Origin: Calditrichota bacterium
GTDB lineage: Bacteria; Calditrichota; Calditrichia; Calditrichales; J004
Direction of reading: 5' to 3'
Assembly: GCA_013112635.1 (NCBI GenBank)
Contig: JABFGF010000002.1
Span: forward strand, 310,001-374,000
DNA length: 64,000 nucleotides
In this document: positions 9,347 to 18,242 of the stretch, piece after piece
How the letters are laid out: each line of letters begins with the position of its first letter
Position numbering within the stretch: the first letter of the stretch is position 1
Position numbers and translations under genes: made by a program
Notes under the pieces: generated by a model
The model's database searches: none
What the model was told of the DNA's origin: nothing
The model's input: only the letters and a program-made list of their open reading frames with translations

Positions 9347-9619
9347 ATGAACTATATTTTCACAAGCCATGCAATCCAAAGAATGTTTGAGCGAGAAATT
9401 AAAGAGAGTGATGTTATTGCTGTTATTAACAGTGGAGAAATAATTCAGGAATATATAGGCGATAAGCCTTTTCCAAGTAAACTCGTATTGGGATTTATAA
9501 AAAAACGTGCAATCCATGTATTATTTGCTTTGAACAAATCTGAAAATCAATGTATAATAATAACAGTTTATGAACCATCTCCTACAATATGGAGACAGGA
9601 TTTTAAAGAAAGAGGTTAA
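9347..9619 (+). CDS. DUF4258 protein, probable toxin of a toxin-antitoxin pair
   Basis: A 90-residue basic protein with the DUF4258 pattern: HAIQRMFEREI near the N-terminus, a central GEIIQEY and a C-terminal IIITVYEPSPTIWRQDF. DUF4258 proteins are often encoded just before a YgiT/MqsA-type zinc-finger protein, as here, and are thought to be RelE/HigB-like toxins. It begins four bases after the xdhA stop. The toxin role is inferred from family and pairing; no residue proves RNase activity. Confidence 0.75.
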   Translation: MNYIFTSHAIQRMFEREIKESDVIAVINSGEIIQEYIGDKPFPSKLVLGFIKKRAIHVLFALNKSENQCIIITVYEPSPTIWRQDFKERG

Positions 9620-9620
9620 A

Positions 9621-9845
9621 ATGCATTGTGTTATCTGTAAAAATGGACAAACAAAAGCTGGAAAAGTAACAACTACCCTTCAACGTGGTGAAGCAATTAT
9701 TGTTTTCAAAGAAGTTCCGGCTGATGTTTGTGATAATTGTGGAGAATATTACCTTTCTAAGGAAACTACTAAAAAGCTTTTACATAAGGCAGAAACTGCG
9801 GTAAAAAGTGGTGCAATTGTTGAAATTCAGAAATTTGCTGCGTAA
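9621..9845 (+). CDS. YgiT/MqsA-type zinc-finger protein, probable antitoxin
   Basis: A 74-residue protein starting at the ATG at 9621, directly behind AGAGGTT. The zinc finger is formed by CVIC at the N-terminus and CDNC in PADVCDNCGEYYL, the standard N-domain of MqsA-like antitoxins. The C-terminal helix-turn-helix of full MqsA is missing, as in many DUF4258 partners. Its stop codon overlaps the xdhB start as TAATG, so this small gene is built exactly into the xdh operon. Confidence 0.8.
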   Translation: MHCVICKNGQTKAGKVTTTLQRGEAIIVFKEVPADVCDNCGEYYLSKETTKKLLHKAETAVKSGAIVEIQKFAA

Positions 9846-12103
9846 TGAAAAATACCGAAACCAATTTACATGTCCGCGGATTATCTCAGTTTATTGATGA
9901 TCGCAATGTACCTGAAGGAACTTTACATGCGGCGGTCTTTGATTCACCAATTGCTCATGGAGATATATCCAAACTCGATATCAAAAAAGCAAAATCTTCG
10001 AATGGTGTTGTAGACGTTCTTACTTTCAAAGATATTCCGGGCCAAAACCAGGTTGGCAATATTATAGCGGATGAAGTTTTGCTGGCTGAAAAGGAAGTTG
10101 AATTTATTGGCCAGCCAATCGCAATTGTTGTAGCCCAATCAGCCAGAGAAGCAAGGGCTGCACTTTCTAAAATTAAAATTGATACGGATGAAAAACCACC
10201 GGTAACAGATCCGCGCGAGGCAGCTGCAAAAGGCAACTTTATTGCACCCCCAAGAACCTTCTCTCTGGGAAATACACAAACCACCTGGCAAGATTGTGAT
10301 TTAATTGTTGAGGGTATTGCCGAATCCGGCGGGCAAGAACATCTTTATCTGGAAATGCAGGGTGCTCTTGCAACACCAAAAGAGAATGGCAAGATAGAAG
10401 TTATCTCTTCCACACAAGGACCTACATCTGTCCAGAAAACGGTTGCGCGGATTTTAGATATCCCTATGCATAAAATTGAAGTAGATGTGCTTAGGCTTGG
10501 TGGCGGCTTTGGTGGAAAAGAAGACCAGGCTACTATTTGGGCCTGCCTGGCTGCACTTGCTGCAAATGTGTGCAATAAACCTGTTAAATTGGTTTTGCGC
10601 CGCCATGAAGATATGCGCATGACCGGAAAGCGTCATCCTTATACATCAGATTTTAAGATTGGCCTAAGCAGTGATTTAAAAATCCTGGCTTATGAAGCAC
10701 AATTCTACCAAAATGCCGGCGCTTCTGCTGATTTATCCACAGCCATTTTAGAGCGTACCTTATTTCATGCAACCAACAGCTACTTCATTCCAAATGTACA
10801 GGCAACCGCTTATTCCTGCCGCACAAATTTACCACCCAACACAGCTTTTCGCGGATTTGGCGGACCACAGGGAATGTTTGTTATCGAGTCGGCCATTGCG
10901 AAAGCGGCAGAAAAATTGGATGTTGATCCAATCGAAATTCAAAAAGCCAATCTGCTAAATGAAGGTGATACTTTTCCTTATGGCCAGATAGTAAAAAATG
11001 GCCGGGCCAAAGCAAGTTGGGATGACATGGAAAAGCGTTATGAACTTGATGGTCTGAAAAAACAAATCAATAAATTTAATTCAGAAAATACCATGACAAA
11101 AAAAGGATTGGCCGTAATGCCAATCTGTTTTGGGATTTCTTTTACTGCCACCTTTTTAAACCAGGCCAATGCACTTGTTCACGTTTATTCCGATGGAAGT
11201 GTTGGCGTTAGTACAGGCGCTGTTGAAATGGGACAAGGCGTAAACATGAAAATGCGCCAGGTTGCATCTACCATTTTCTCCATAGCCGTAAGCCGCGTAC
11301 ATACTGAAACGACAAATACATCACGAAATGCAAATACATCTCCCACTGCCGCCAGTGCTGGTGCAGATTTAAATGGCCATGCTACAAAGATCGCTTGTGA
11401 AAATATCCTGACACGATTAAAAAAATCCGCAACAGAGATTTTATTCAAGGGTAATCCTGATAGCATTACAATTCAAAATGAAGTCGTTTATTTTAATGGG
11501 GAGCCGACAAACCTAAGCTGGAATGATTTGATCACACAAACCTACTTGAAACGAATCAGTATGTCTGCCCATGCACATTATTCCACCCCGGAAATTTATT
11601 TTGATAAAGCCAAAGAAAAAGGATTGCCGTTTGCTTATCACACATTTGGAGCAGCCATTGTTGAGGCAAGTGTCGATTGCCTGCGAGGAACTTACCATAT
11701 CGATAAAGTGCATGTTTCGCATGATTTTGGGAAAAGTATGAATGAGTTGGTAGACCTTGGACAGGCAGAAGGTGGCATCGTTCAGGGATTGGGCTGGATG
11801 ACGCTCGAAGAAATTATTTATAACAAAAAAGGGAAGTTGCAAACAGGGACACTTTCAACTTACAAAGTTCCGGACATATATTTTGCCCCGGATGAGATTA
11901 ATGTTCATTTCCTGGAAAACCCATTTCCGAATGCAGCAATCTTCAATTCCAAAGCTATAGGTGAACCGCCGCTGATGTATGGAATTGGCGGGTATTTCGC
12001 AATCCTGGATGCCATCAAAGCTTTCCGCCCGGAGATAGAAAAAGAATACATCGCCCCAATGACAAATGAACGGGTATTGATGATGCTGCATAAAATGACA
12101 TGA
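9845..12103 (+). CDS. xdhB: Xanthine dehydrogenase large, molybdopterin-binding subunit
   Basis: This catalytic subunit hydroxylates hypoxanthine and xanthine to urate at the molybdenum centre. The 752-residue length is usual for a separate XdhB. Moco-contacting motifs are VLRLGGGFGGKED near residue 215, FRGFGGPQGMF near residue 335, and VEMGQGVN near residue 460. GEPPLMYGIGG near residue 700 carries the catalytic base Glu. It begins with a one-base overlap of the preceding stop. Maturation requires XdhC (19788-20603) and molybdenum cofactor (moaC-mogA fusion at 21734). Confidence 0.95.
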   Translation: MKNTETNLHVRGLSQFIDDRNVPEGTLHAAVFDSPIAHGDISKLDIKKAKSSNGVVDVLTFKDIPGQNQVGNIIADEVLLAEKEVEFIGQPIAIVVAQSAREARAALSKIKIDTDEKPPVTDPREAAAKGNFIAPPRTFSLGNTQTTWQDCDLIVEGIAESGGQEHLYLEMQGALATPKENGKIEVISSTQGPTSVQKTVARILDIPMHKIEVDVLRLGGGFGGKEDQATIWACLAALAANVCNKPVKLVLRRHEDMRMTGKRHPYTSDFKIGLSSDLKILAYEAQFYQNAGASADLSTAILERTLFHATNSYFIPNVQATAYSCRTNLPPNTAFRGFGGPQGMFVIESAIAKAAEKLDVDPIEIQKANLLNEGDTFPYGQIVKNGRAKASWDDMEKRYELDGLKKQINKFNSENTMTKKGLAVMPICFGISFTATFLNQANALVHVYSDGSVGVSTGAVEMGQGVNMKMRQVASTIFSIAVSRVHTETTNTSRNANTSPTAASAGADLNGHATKIACENILTRLKKSATEILFKGNPDSITIQNEVVYFNGEPTNLSWNDLITQTYLKRISMSAHAHYSTPEIYFDKAKEKGLPFAYHTFGAAIVEASVDCLRGTYHIDKVHVSHDFGKSMNELVDLGQAEGGIVQGLGWMTLEEIIYNKKGKLQTGTLSTYKVPDIYFAPDEINVHFLENPFPNAAIFNSKAIGEPPLMYGIGGYFAILDAIKAFRPEIEKEYIAPMTNERVLMMLHKMT

Positions 12104-12147
12104 AAATGGCAAGTTGATTCAATCAACAAATAAAATTACATTTAAAT

Positions 12148-12304
12148 ATGCCAACACTTTATTATTACTTGGGGATGGTTTTTTATTTTGGGTCAAATGA
12201 ACATGAACCAATACACATATGCTGAAGAAATTGTAAAAAAGTGGATTGACTATTTTGAATTCGGTAAACCTATCAGACCAAAAACAATAAATAAGAGGAT
12301 TTAA
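12148..12304 (+). pseudogene. Remnant of a DUF4160 gene with internal deletion and frameshift
   Basis: From the ATG at 12148 the reading is MPTLYYYLGMVFYFGSNEHE followed by PIHIC and a stop. This resembles the start of DUF4160 proteins, which have a conserved NEH-PxH motif. From about 12218 a different frame continues YAEEIVKKWIDYFEFGKPI to a stop at 12304, which looks like a DUF4160-type C-terminus. The middle of the gene appears lost, with the frames joining near ACATATG. DUF4160 genes usually precede a DUF2442 gene, which is what follows here. A separate 35-codon gene (12197-12304) is possible but less likely. Confidence 0.6.
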
Positions 12305-12305
12305 G

Positions 12306-12611
12306 ATGCAATTATCCTTTCAAATAGAAAGAGCCTCAAATTATCGCGTATATGACACCATTTCAAAAAAATCTGATCCGTACGTTGAAAAAGCCCTGTA
12401 TCTTGACACTTACCGATTAAAACTTATTTTTCGAGATGGAAACATAAATCATATTGACTTTAAACCATTTTTAAAAAAATCTAAAAACCCATTAATATCA
12501 AAATACTTAGATCTTGCCAAGTTTAAAAAATATCATTTAGAAGATGGGCGCTTATTATGGGGAAATGATCTTGAATTTGAGTCAGAATCCTTGTATAACA
12601 ATAATCTTTAA
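12306..12611 (+). CDS. DUF2442 domain protein
   Basis: A 101-residue protein whose second half matches DUF2442: YRLKLIFRDGNINHIDFKPF, then LAKFKKYHLEDGRLLWGNDL. The N-terminal 30 residues are less typical. DUF2442 proteins are usually partnered with DUF4160 proteins in small mobile two-gene units of unproven, toxin-antitoxin-like function. Here the partner is broken just upstream, so this may be an orphan. The start lies behind AAGAGGATTTAAG. Confidence 0.75.
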   Translation: MQLSFQIERASNYRVYDTISKKSDPYVEKALYLDTYRLKLIFRDGNINHIDFKPFLKKSKNPLISKYLDLAKFKKYHLEDGRLLWGNDLEFESESLYNNNL

Positions 12612-12650
12612 ATATGACCTGTAACTCTTATTAGAAACGATCGGATAAAA

Positions 12651-13352
12651 ATGAGCATACATATTGCAGCAAAACCAGGCGAAATAGCAGAAACAGTTTT
12701 ACTTCCCGGAGACCCGCTAAGGGCAAAATTTGTAGCAGATACATTTTTGGATAACGCTGTTTGTTATAACGAAGTCCGTGGTATGCTTGGCTTTACCGGC
12801 ACATATAAAGGAAGACGGGTTTCTGTTCAGGGAACTGGAATGGGCATCCCTTCAATCTCAATTTATGTAAATGAGCTAATTGCAGATTATGGACCAAAAA
12901 ATCTGGTTCGCGTTGGTAGCTGTGGCAGCATTCAAAAGAATATGAATCTAAAAGATGTTATTTTGGCTTCTGCTGCATGCACAGATTCCCAGGTAAACCA
13001 TATGCGTTTTAAGGGAATGGATTTTGCACCAATAGCATCCTTTTCACTGCTGCAAAAAGCCCACGAAGCGGCTGTTAAAAAAAACTATAATGTTGAGGTT
13101 GGTAATGTTTTAAGCGCCGACAGATTTTACCACGATGACCCCAACTATTGGAAATTATGGGCAAAGTATAACGTACTTGCAATTGAAATGGAAACTGCAG
13201 AATTATATACGCTTGGCGCCCTGAACAATATTAATGTGTTATCAATTTTAACGGTGAGCGACAATATTTTAACCGGTGATGTTTCTACTTCTGAGGAGAG
13301 ACAAAGTACTTTTAGCCAAATGATTGAACTGGCCTTAGAAGCCACAGCTTAA
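12651..13352 (+). CDS. deoD: Purine nucleoside phosphorylase, DeoD type
   Basis: DeoD splits inosine, guanosine, adenosine and their deoxy forms into base plus (deoxy)ribose 1-phosphate. The 233-residue length is standard. Visible motifs are GDPLRAKF for phosphate binding, [20 protein letters not shown] for ribose binding, and VSDN followed by EERQSTF, which hold the catalytic Asp and Arg. It lies between xdhB and the urate oxidase gene, so it probably feeds hypoxanthine and guanine-derived xanthine into the pathway. Confidence 0.95.
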   Translation: MSIHIAAKPGEIAETVLLPGDPLRAKFVADTFLDNAVCYNEVRGMLGFTGTYKGRRVSVQGTGMGIPSISIYVNELIADYGPKNLVRVGSCGSIQKNMNLKDVILASAACTDSQVNHMRFKGMDFAPIASFSLLQKAHEAAVKKNYNVEVGNVLSADRFYHDDPNYWKLWAKYNVLAIEMETAELYTLGALNNINVLSILTVSDNILTGDVSTSEERQSTFSQMIELALEATA

Positions 13353-13511
13353 TCAAAATAAATTACTATCTTCCAATATTCATAAACCACTTGGATTTTG
13401 TGATTTCTTAAAAAATATTCATCAACTTTTTAAACCATGTTCATATTTGCCGAGAATATAATTAATTCGGTATAATTACCTTCCAAAAAAGTTTAGAGCT
13501 TAACCAATCCC

Positions 13512-13525
13512 GAGGATAGATTATC
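13512..13525 (+). promoter_or_regulatory. Shine-Dalgarno and presumed ATC start of puuD
   Basis: GAGG at 13512-13515 is a good ribosome site with no ATG, GTG or TTG at normal distance. Seven bases on lies ATC AAA AAA GTA in the puuD frame, and an in-frame TAG at 13517-13519 closes the frame upstream. A change of one base would restore ATG AAA AAA, a typical signal-anchor start. Confidence 0.55.
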
Positions 13526-14794
13526 AAAAAAGTATTTGCCATATTATTGTTATTTCTAATAACCGCTGCTTCTGTTTTTTATTTTTATTATTACAATGTA
13601 CCGCTAGCCCATCTTACCGATTGGCTCAATCTAATTATCCGTTGGATGCATTTTATTTTTGGCATTGCCTGGATTGGGGCGTCCTTTTATTTTGTATTTC
13701 TGGAAAACGCTCTCAACCGCTCAGATTTGGAAAACAGGGATGAGCTTGCAGGTCACCTATGGGCAATTCATGGTGGTGGAATTTATTATCTAGAAAAATT
13801 TAAAAATGCCCCTCAAAAGATGCCCCGCCATTTACACTGGTTTAAATATGAGGCCTATTTTACATGGATAACCGGAATAGGTCTGCTTTTTATTGTCTAT
13901 TATTTTAATGCTCAATCTTACTTAATTGATACTCAGAAAGCAGATATTGGAACCTTAATGGCCGTTTCGATTGGCATTGGTTCAATGATTATCTCGTGGT
14001 TTTTTTATGATTTGATCTCCAGAACTTCTTTATTGAAAAAACGGACTGCCTTCTTTTGGGTGATGTTTTTTTTCATGGTAATTGTAGCATTTATTTTAAG
14101 CCAGGTTTTTACCGGCCGCGGAGCATTTATACATGTTGGGGCAATAATCGGGACACTGGCTGTAGGCAATGTTTTTCAGGTAATAATCCCTTCTCAAAAA
14201 GCGCTTGTTAAAGCTGCCGAAGAAGGAAAAGAGCAGGATCCATCTCTTGGTCTGCACGCGCAACAGCGATCTTATCATAATAATTATTTTACTTTCCCTT
14301 TGCTTTTTATTATGATCAGCAGCCACTTTCCGGCTACTTTTGGCAGTTCATTTAATTGGATTATTTTGGCAATTCTCTCACTTGCCAGCAATGGGATCAA
14401 ACATTTTTTCAATCTGCTGGACCGTGGAGAAAGAAACTATATTTATGTAGGGTTGGCACTTGTTACCATTATTGGCCTCATCATTTTTACGGCACCAAAA
14501 CAAGTTGTTTCCGAATCTCAGGATGCAGAGCAAGTTTCGTTTGAAGAGATAAACACTATTTTTAAAATTAGATGCATTACCTGTCATTCCGAAAATCCTA
14601 CTGACAAGATTTTTGTAGCTGCCCCCAATGGAGTAAAATTTGACAAAGCGGAAGAAATTGTAAAAATGAAAGACCGCATCTTAAACCGGGTTGTGCAAAC
14701 CAAAACAATGCCATTAGCAAATCAATCCAATATGACCGATGAAGAACGTAAAAAAATTGAAATCTGGATTGCACAGGGAGCAAAAGTAGAATAA
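13523..14794 (+). CDS. puuD: Membrane urate oxidase PuuD with C-terminal cytochrome c
   Basis: PuuD-type proteins oxidise urate to 5-hydroxyisourate and hand electrons to cytochromes rather than making peroxide. (The symbol is also used for an unrelated putrescine enzyme.) The N-terminal two thirds match the DUF989 membrane domain: LNLIIRWMHFIFGIAWIGAS, HLWAIHGGGIYYLEKF, LHWFKYEAYFTWITG, with about eight membrane segments and conserved His. The C-terminus is a monohaem cytochrome c (IRCITCHSEN). Starting at ATC 13523 gives a full first membrane anchor (KKVFAILLLFLITAASVFYF). The first standard start is TTG at 13547, which has no ribosome site and shortens the anchor. Its stop overlaps the allB start. 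Confidence 0.88.
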   Translation: MKKVFAILLLFLITAASVFYFYYYNVPLAHLTDWLNLIIRWMHFIFGIAWIGASFYFVFLENALNRSDLENRDELAGHLWAIHGGGIYYLEKFKNAPQKMPRHLHWFKYEAYFTWITGIGLLFIVYYFNAQSYLIDTQKADIGTLMAVSIGIGSMIISWFFYDLISRTSLLKKRTAFFWVMFFFMVIVAFILSQVFTGRGAFIHVGAIIGTLAVGNVFQVIIPSQKALVKAAEEGKEQDPSLGLHAQQRSYHNNYFTFPLLFIMISSHFPATFGSSFNWIILAILSLASNGIKHFFNLLDRGERNYIYVGLALVTIIGLIIFTAPKQVVSESQDAEQVSFEEINTIFKIRCITCHSENPTDKIFVAAPNGVKFDKAEEIVKMKDRILNRVVQTKTMPLANQSNMTDEERKKIEIWIAQGAKVE

Positions 14795-16107
14795 TGAATT
14801 TAAGTAAGTCCTTTGCAATTTACAGTAAACGAACAATGCTTCCGGATAAAACCGTACCTGCCACAATTATTGTTGACGATGGAAAAATATCCTCAATCCA
14901 TCTTGGTAAAAAAGAAGCGGCAAATCTTAAATTTATTGATGTTGCTGATTCTGTAGTTATGCCCGGTGTGATTGATCCTCATGTGCATATAAATGAACCC
15001 GGCCGCACCGAATGGGAGGGATTTGAAACTGCAACCAAAGCAGCCGTTGCCGGTGGAATTACAACTGTGGTGGACATGCCTTTAAATTCATCACCGGTTA
15101 CAATTAATAAAAAAAACTTTATCAAAAAAACAGAAGTTGCAAAAAATAAATGCTCGGCAAACGTTTATTATTGGGGTGGTGCTACTCCACAGAACTCAAA
15201 TAATATAGGTGAAATCCTGAGTACAAGCGTCCTCGGGATTAAAGCATTTTTAACCCATTCAGGGATTGATGAATTTCCAAATGTAACAGAAAATGATTTG
15301 AATAAAATAATGCCTGAAATCGCAAAAAGCGGTAAACCGTTGTTGGTTCATTGCGAGCTTGATGAGCCAAACTCCGGGCAGGAATTATTGAAGCAAAATC
15401 CTACAAGTTATCAGGCCTGGTTAAAATCGCGCCCAAAAGACTGGGAAAACAAAGCAATAAAAATGATGATCGATTTGTGTGAAAAACATAATTGCCAAGT
15501 GCACATTGTTCATTTATCATCTGCCGAGGCAATGCCTTTAATTGAGGATGCAAAAAGAAAAAGGTTGCCGATTACTGTGGAAACTTGTCCACACTATCTT
15601 TATTTTTCTGCCGAAGATATTCCGGATGCAAATACCAAGTTTAAATGCGCACCGCCAATTCGGGAAAAGGAGAATAATAAACAGCTTTTTAAAGCACTAC
15701 AAAACGGGCTGATTGATTTTGTTGCAAGTGATCACTCTCCTGCTCCACCTGAAATAAAAGAACTAAAGTCAGGGGATTTCTCTAAAGCCTGGGGTGGAAT
15801 TGCATCGCTTCAATTTTCGTTATCTTTGATGTGGACATTGGCGCGCAAAAACAATTTACCACTGGAAGATATTCGCACATGGCTTTCTGAAAACCCGGCA
15901 AAACTAATCCAAATGTCCAATTCAAAAGGAAAAATTCAAGTTGGCTATGATGCTGATCTTGTAGTTTGGAACCCGGATGAAAAATTTATAATTACAGAAG
16001 ATCTGATCAAATTTAGGCACAAAATTTCTCCTTATATTGGAGAAAAGCTTTTTGGGAAGGTCGAGAAAACTTTCGTAGTCGGCGATTGTGTTTTTAATCG
16101 AAAATAG
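14794..16107 (+). CDS. allB: Allantoinase
   Basis: AllB hydrolyses allantoin to allantoate. The 437 residues form an amidohydrolase-fold enzyme with a two-metal site: DPHVHINEPG near residue 60, the bridging Lys in GIKAFLTHSG near residue 150, His in VHCELDEPN and VHIVHLSSA, and the Asp in ASDHSP near residue 313. The motif GRTEWEGF separates it from dihydroorotase. It is directly coupled to puuD by ATG overlap and is followed by alc. Confidence 0.95.
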   Translation: MNLSKSFAIYSKRTMLPDKTVPATIIVDDGKISSIHLGKKEAANLKFIDVADSVVMPGVIDPHVHINEPGRTEWEGFETATKAAVAGGITTVVDMPLNSSPVTINKKNFIKKTEVAKNKCSANVYYWGGATPQNSNNIGEILSTSVLGIKAFLTHSGIDEFPNVTENDLNKIMPEIAKSGKPLLVHCELDEPNSGQELLKQNPTSYQAWLKSRPKDWENKAIKMMIDLCEKHNCQVHIVHLSSAEAMPLIEDAKRKRLPITVETCPHYLYFSAEDIPDANTKFKCAPPIREKENNKQLFKALQNGLIDFVASDHSPAPPEIKELKSGDFSKAWGGIASLQFSLSLMWTLARKNNLPLEDIRTWLSENPAKLIQMSNSKGKIQVGYDADLVVWNPDEKFIITEDLIKFRHKISPYIGEKLFGKVEKTFVVGDCVFNRK

Positions 16108-16189
16108 TTGCTCAAACAAGTTCAGCATGATGATTACCATAATTCCTGTCTGTTTCAGAATCACAAAAGTATAAGAGAATTAAAACAAC

Positions 16190-17194
16190 GTGAATAATAA
16201 AAAACCAGAATTCGTCAAACTAACAAATCTTGCTGCAGAAGGACTGGGTTCAAAAACCCTTGCTTGCAGCGATGATTTTTTTGCTCCAATGCACAACCTT
16301 ATTCAAGAAGGACGTGGCATTTTTATTGCCGATAAATATACCGAAAATGGAAAGTGGATGGATGGTTGGGAGTCTCGCCGTAAACGTACTCCCGGCAATG
16401 ATTGGTGCATAATTAAACTTGCCGTTCCCGGAACCATCACAGGTGTTGATATTGATACAAATCATTTTCTGGGCAATCATCCACCGCATTCATCCATAGA
16501 AGGTTGTTATGTTGATGACCAAACGAATACCGATGAGCTAATCTCAAACAAAAATTTGTGGCAGGAGATTTTGCCTATATCAAGCTTGGAACCCGGTAGC
16601 CATAATTTTTATGACATCGAGTCTGAAAAGCAGTTTACACATTTACGATTAAATATTTTTCCTGATGGCGGCGTTGCCCGATTAAAAGTTTACGGACATG
16701 TTTATAAAAACTGGGATTCAGTAAATAAGGAAGATGAAATTGATTTGGCTTCTGCATTAAATGGAGGACAGGCTGTTTTATGCAACGATATGTTTTTTAG
16801 CCATATGCAAAATTTACTTAAACCGGAACGCGGCAAAAACATGGGTGACGGTTGGGAAACAAAACGAAACAGAACACCTGGGAATGTGGATTGGGTAATA
16901 ATAAAACTGGCTCATCCGGGCGTAATTAAAAAGGTAGTTATTGATACAGCGCATTTTAAAGGCAATTTTCCTGATAGTTTTATGCTGCAAGGATTTAATT
17001 TTGGAGATAATAATAATCCGGATTTTGAAAATATAACCTGGCAGGAATTATTACCAAAATCCAAACTCAATGCGGATCTTGAACATGAGTTTATAAATGA
17101 ACTAAAAAATATTGGCCAAATTAGTCATGTTAAATTAAATATTTTCCCGGATGGCGGAATTAGTCGTCTGCGGCTTTTTGGAACATTAAAATGA
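16190..17194 (+). CDS. alc: Allantoicase
   Basis: Allantoicase converts allantoate to ureidoglycolate and urea. The 334 residues are made of two similar halves, the family's duplicated beta-sandwich: the first has SDDFFAPMHNLI and WESRRKRTPGNDW, the second NDMFFSHMQNLL and WETKRNRTPGNVDW, each ending in LRLNIFPDGG or VKLNIFPDGG. The start is GTG at 16190. The last four bases overlap the uraD start as ATGA. The alternative allantoate amidohydrolase route is not encoded here. Confidence 0.94.
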   Translation: MNNKKPEFVKLTNLAAEGLGSKTLACSDDFFAPMHNLIQEGRGIFIADKYTENGKWMDGWESRRKRTPGNDWCIIKLAVPGTITGVDIDTNHFLGNHPPHSSIEGCYVDDQTNTDELISNKNLWQEILPISSLEPGSHNFYDIESEKQFTHLRLNIFPDGGVARLKVYGHVYKNWDSVNKEDEIDLASALNGGQAVLCNDMFFSHMQNLLKPERGKNMGDGWETKRNRTPGNVDWVIIKLAHPGVIKKVVIDTAHFKGNFPDSFMLQGFNFGDNNNPDFENITWQELLPKSKLNADLEHEFINELKNIGQISHVKLNIFPDGGISRLRLFGTLK

Positions 17195-17697
17195 CACTTG
17201 ATATTTTAAATAATCTCCCTTTAAAGCAATTACGGCTTGAGCTTTGCAAATGCTGCGGATCATCTAAATGGATAAAAGAGATGACCCGTTTGCTTCCATT
17301 TGAGAATCTTGAACAAATAAAACAGAATGCCATGGATGTGTGGGAAACGTGTTCTGAAGTTGACTGGTTGGAAGCATTCAGTTACCACCCGCGGATTGGT
17401 GAAAAAGAAATTGAGGAAAAATTTTCTTCAACAGCCGGCTTCGCAAAAAATGAACAGGCTGCCGTTGGGCAAGCATCCAAAAAGGTCATTTCAGAATTGG
17501 CAGAATTAAATAACACCTATTTCCAAAAATTTGGATTTATTTTTATAATATTCGCCACAGGAAAAAGTGCTCAAGAAATGCTTTTAGAGCTGAAAATTCG
17601 AATTAAAAATGAGCGTGAAACAGAAATAAAAATTGCTGCGGATGAACAACTAAAAATTACTTTGCTGCGAATTGAAAAAATGCTTAATAAACAGTGA
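17191..17697 (+). CDS. uraD: OHCU decarboxylase
   Basis: UraD decarboxylates 2-oxo-4-hydroxy-4-carboxy-5-ureidoimidazoline to S-allantoin, the third step after urate oxidation. The 168-residue length is normal. The catalytic His lies in YHPRIGE near residue 70, the Glu in FAKNEQAAV, and the C-terminal ELKIRIKNERETEIKIAADE is the family signature that holds the active-site Asn/Arg region. It overlaps alc by four bases, and uraH starts 83 bases downstream. Confidence 0.94.
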   Translation: MTLDILNNLPLKQLRLELCKCCGSSKWIKEMTRLLPFENLEQIKQNAMDVWETCSEVDWLEAFSYHPRIGEKEIEEKFSSTAGFAKNEQAAVGQASKKVISELAELNNTYFQKFGFIFIIFATGKSAQEMLLELKIRIKNERETEIKIAADEQLKITLLRIEKMLNKQ

Positions 17698-17779
17698 AAC
17701 GCTTTTAGATTGCATTGAATATATCAATGCATTAATCAACACAGTTAATTCATTCCATAAAAATTTAAAAAGGGAAAGA

Positions 17780-18118
17780 ATGAGCCAGATAACTACACAC
17801 GTTCTTGATACTTCACTAGGTAGGCCCGGACAAAAAATAAAGATTGAATTGCAGAAACCAGATGGAGTTAACTGGAAAACAATTGCGCAAGGTGTAACCA
17901 ATGATGATGGTCGAATTTCGGACTTGCTTAAACCAGATGAAGTGCTTGAGCCAGGGGTTTATAAAATGTTTTTCCACAGTGGTGATTATTTTCGGTTCAT
18001 GGGCATAAATACTTTTTTTCCATATGTAGAGATTGTCTTTGAAACAACGGATACAGAGCATTATCACGTCCCACTATTGTTAAATCCATTTGGCTATTCA
18101 ACCTATCGTGGCAGCTGA
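17780..18118 (+). CDS. uraH: 5-Hydroxyisourate hydrolase, transthyretin-like
   Basis: HIU hydrolase opens the ring of 5-hydroxyisourate made by PuuD, giving OHCU. I start it at the ATG at 17780, behind AGGGAAAGA, because this gives the standard 112-residue protein beginning MSQITTHVLDTSLGRPG. The longer open frame upstream overlaps uraD and has no domain content. Active-site motifs are HVLDT, the Arg in DDGRISDL, and the terminal YRGS. Confidence 0.95.
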   Translation: MSQITTHVLDTSLGRPGQKIKIELQKPDGVNWKTIAQGVTNDDGRISDLLKPDEVLEPGVYKMFFHSGDYFRFMGINTFFPYVEIVFETTDTEHYHVPLLLNPFGYSTYRGS

Positions 18119-18136
18119 TTTTAAACTAATAAAATA

Positions 18137-18207
18137 TCATTCCTGAATGTTCTTATCAGGAATCTTCACATATTTAAGATTCCCGATTAAAGCGTTCGGG
18201 AATGACA
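18137..18207. repeat. Family A palindromic repeat between uraH and the DUF6986-type gene
   Basis: It begins TCATTCCTGA and ends TTCGGGAATGACA. Two nested hairpins are visible: ATTCCTGA with TCAGGAAT, and ATTCCCGA with TTCGGGAAT. The outer TCATTC/GAATGA ends are shared with the copies at 19681 and 53684. The hairpins could act as a weak terminator or RNA stabiliser; no T tract follows. Confidence 0.7.
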
Positions 18208-18242
18208 TAAAGAAATACTCAAATCAAAGACTGAGAATATAA

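Noticed and set aside
12197-12304. Independent 35-codon gene
   Set aside because: Better explained as the C-terminal remnant of a DUF4160 gene that lies in the expected place before DUF2442.
17672-17779. N-terminal extension of uraH
   Set aside because: It overlaps uraD, has no ribosome site and no family similarity; the ATG at 17780 has both.
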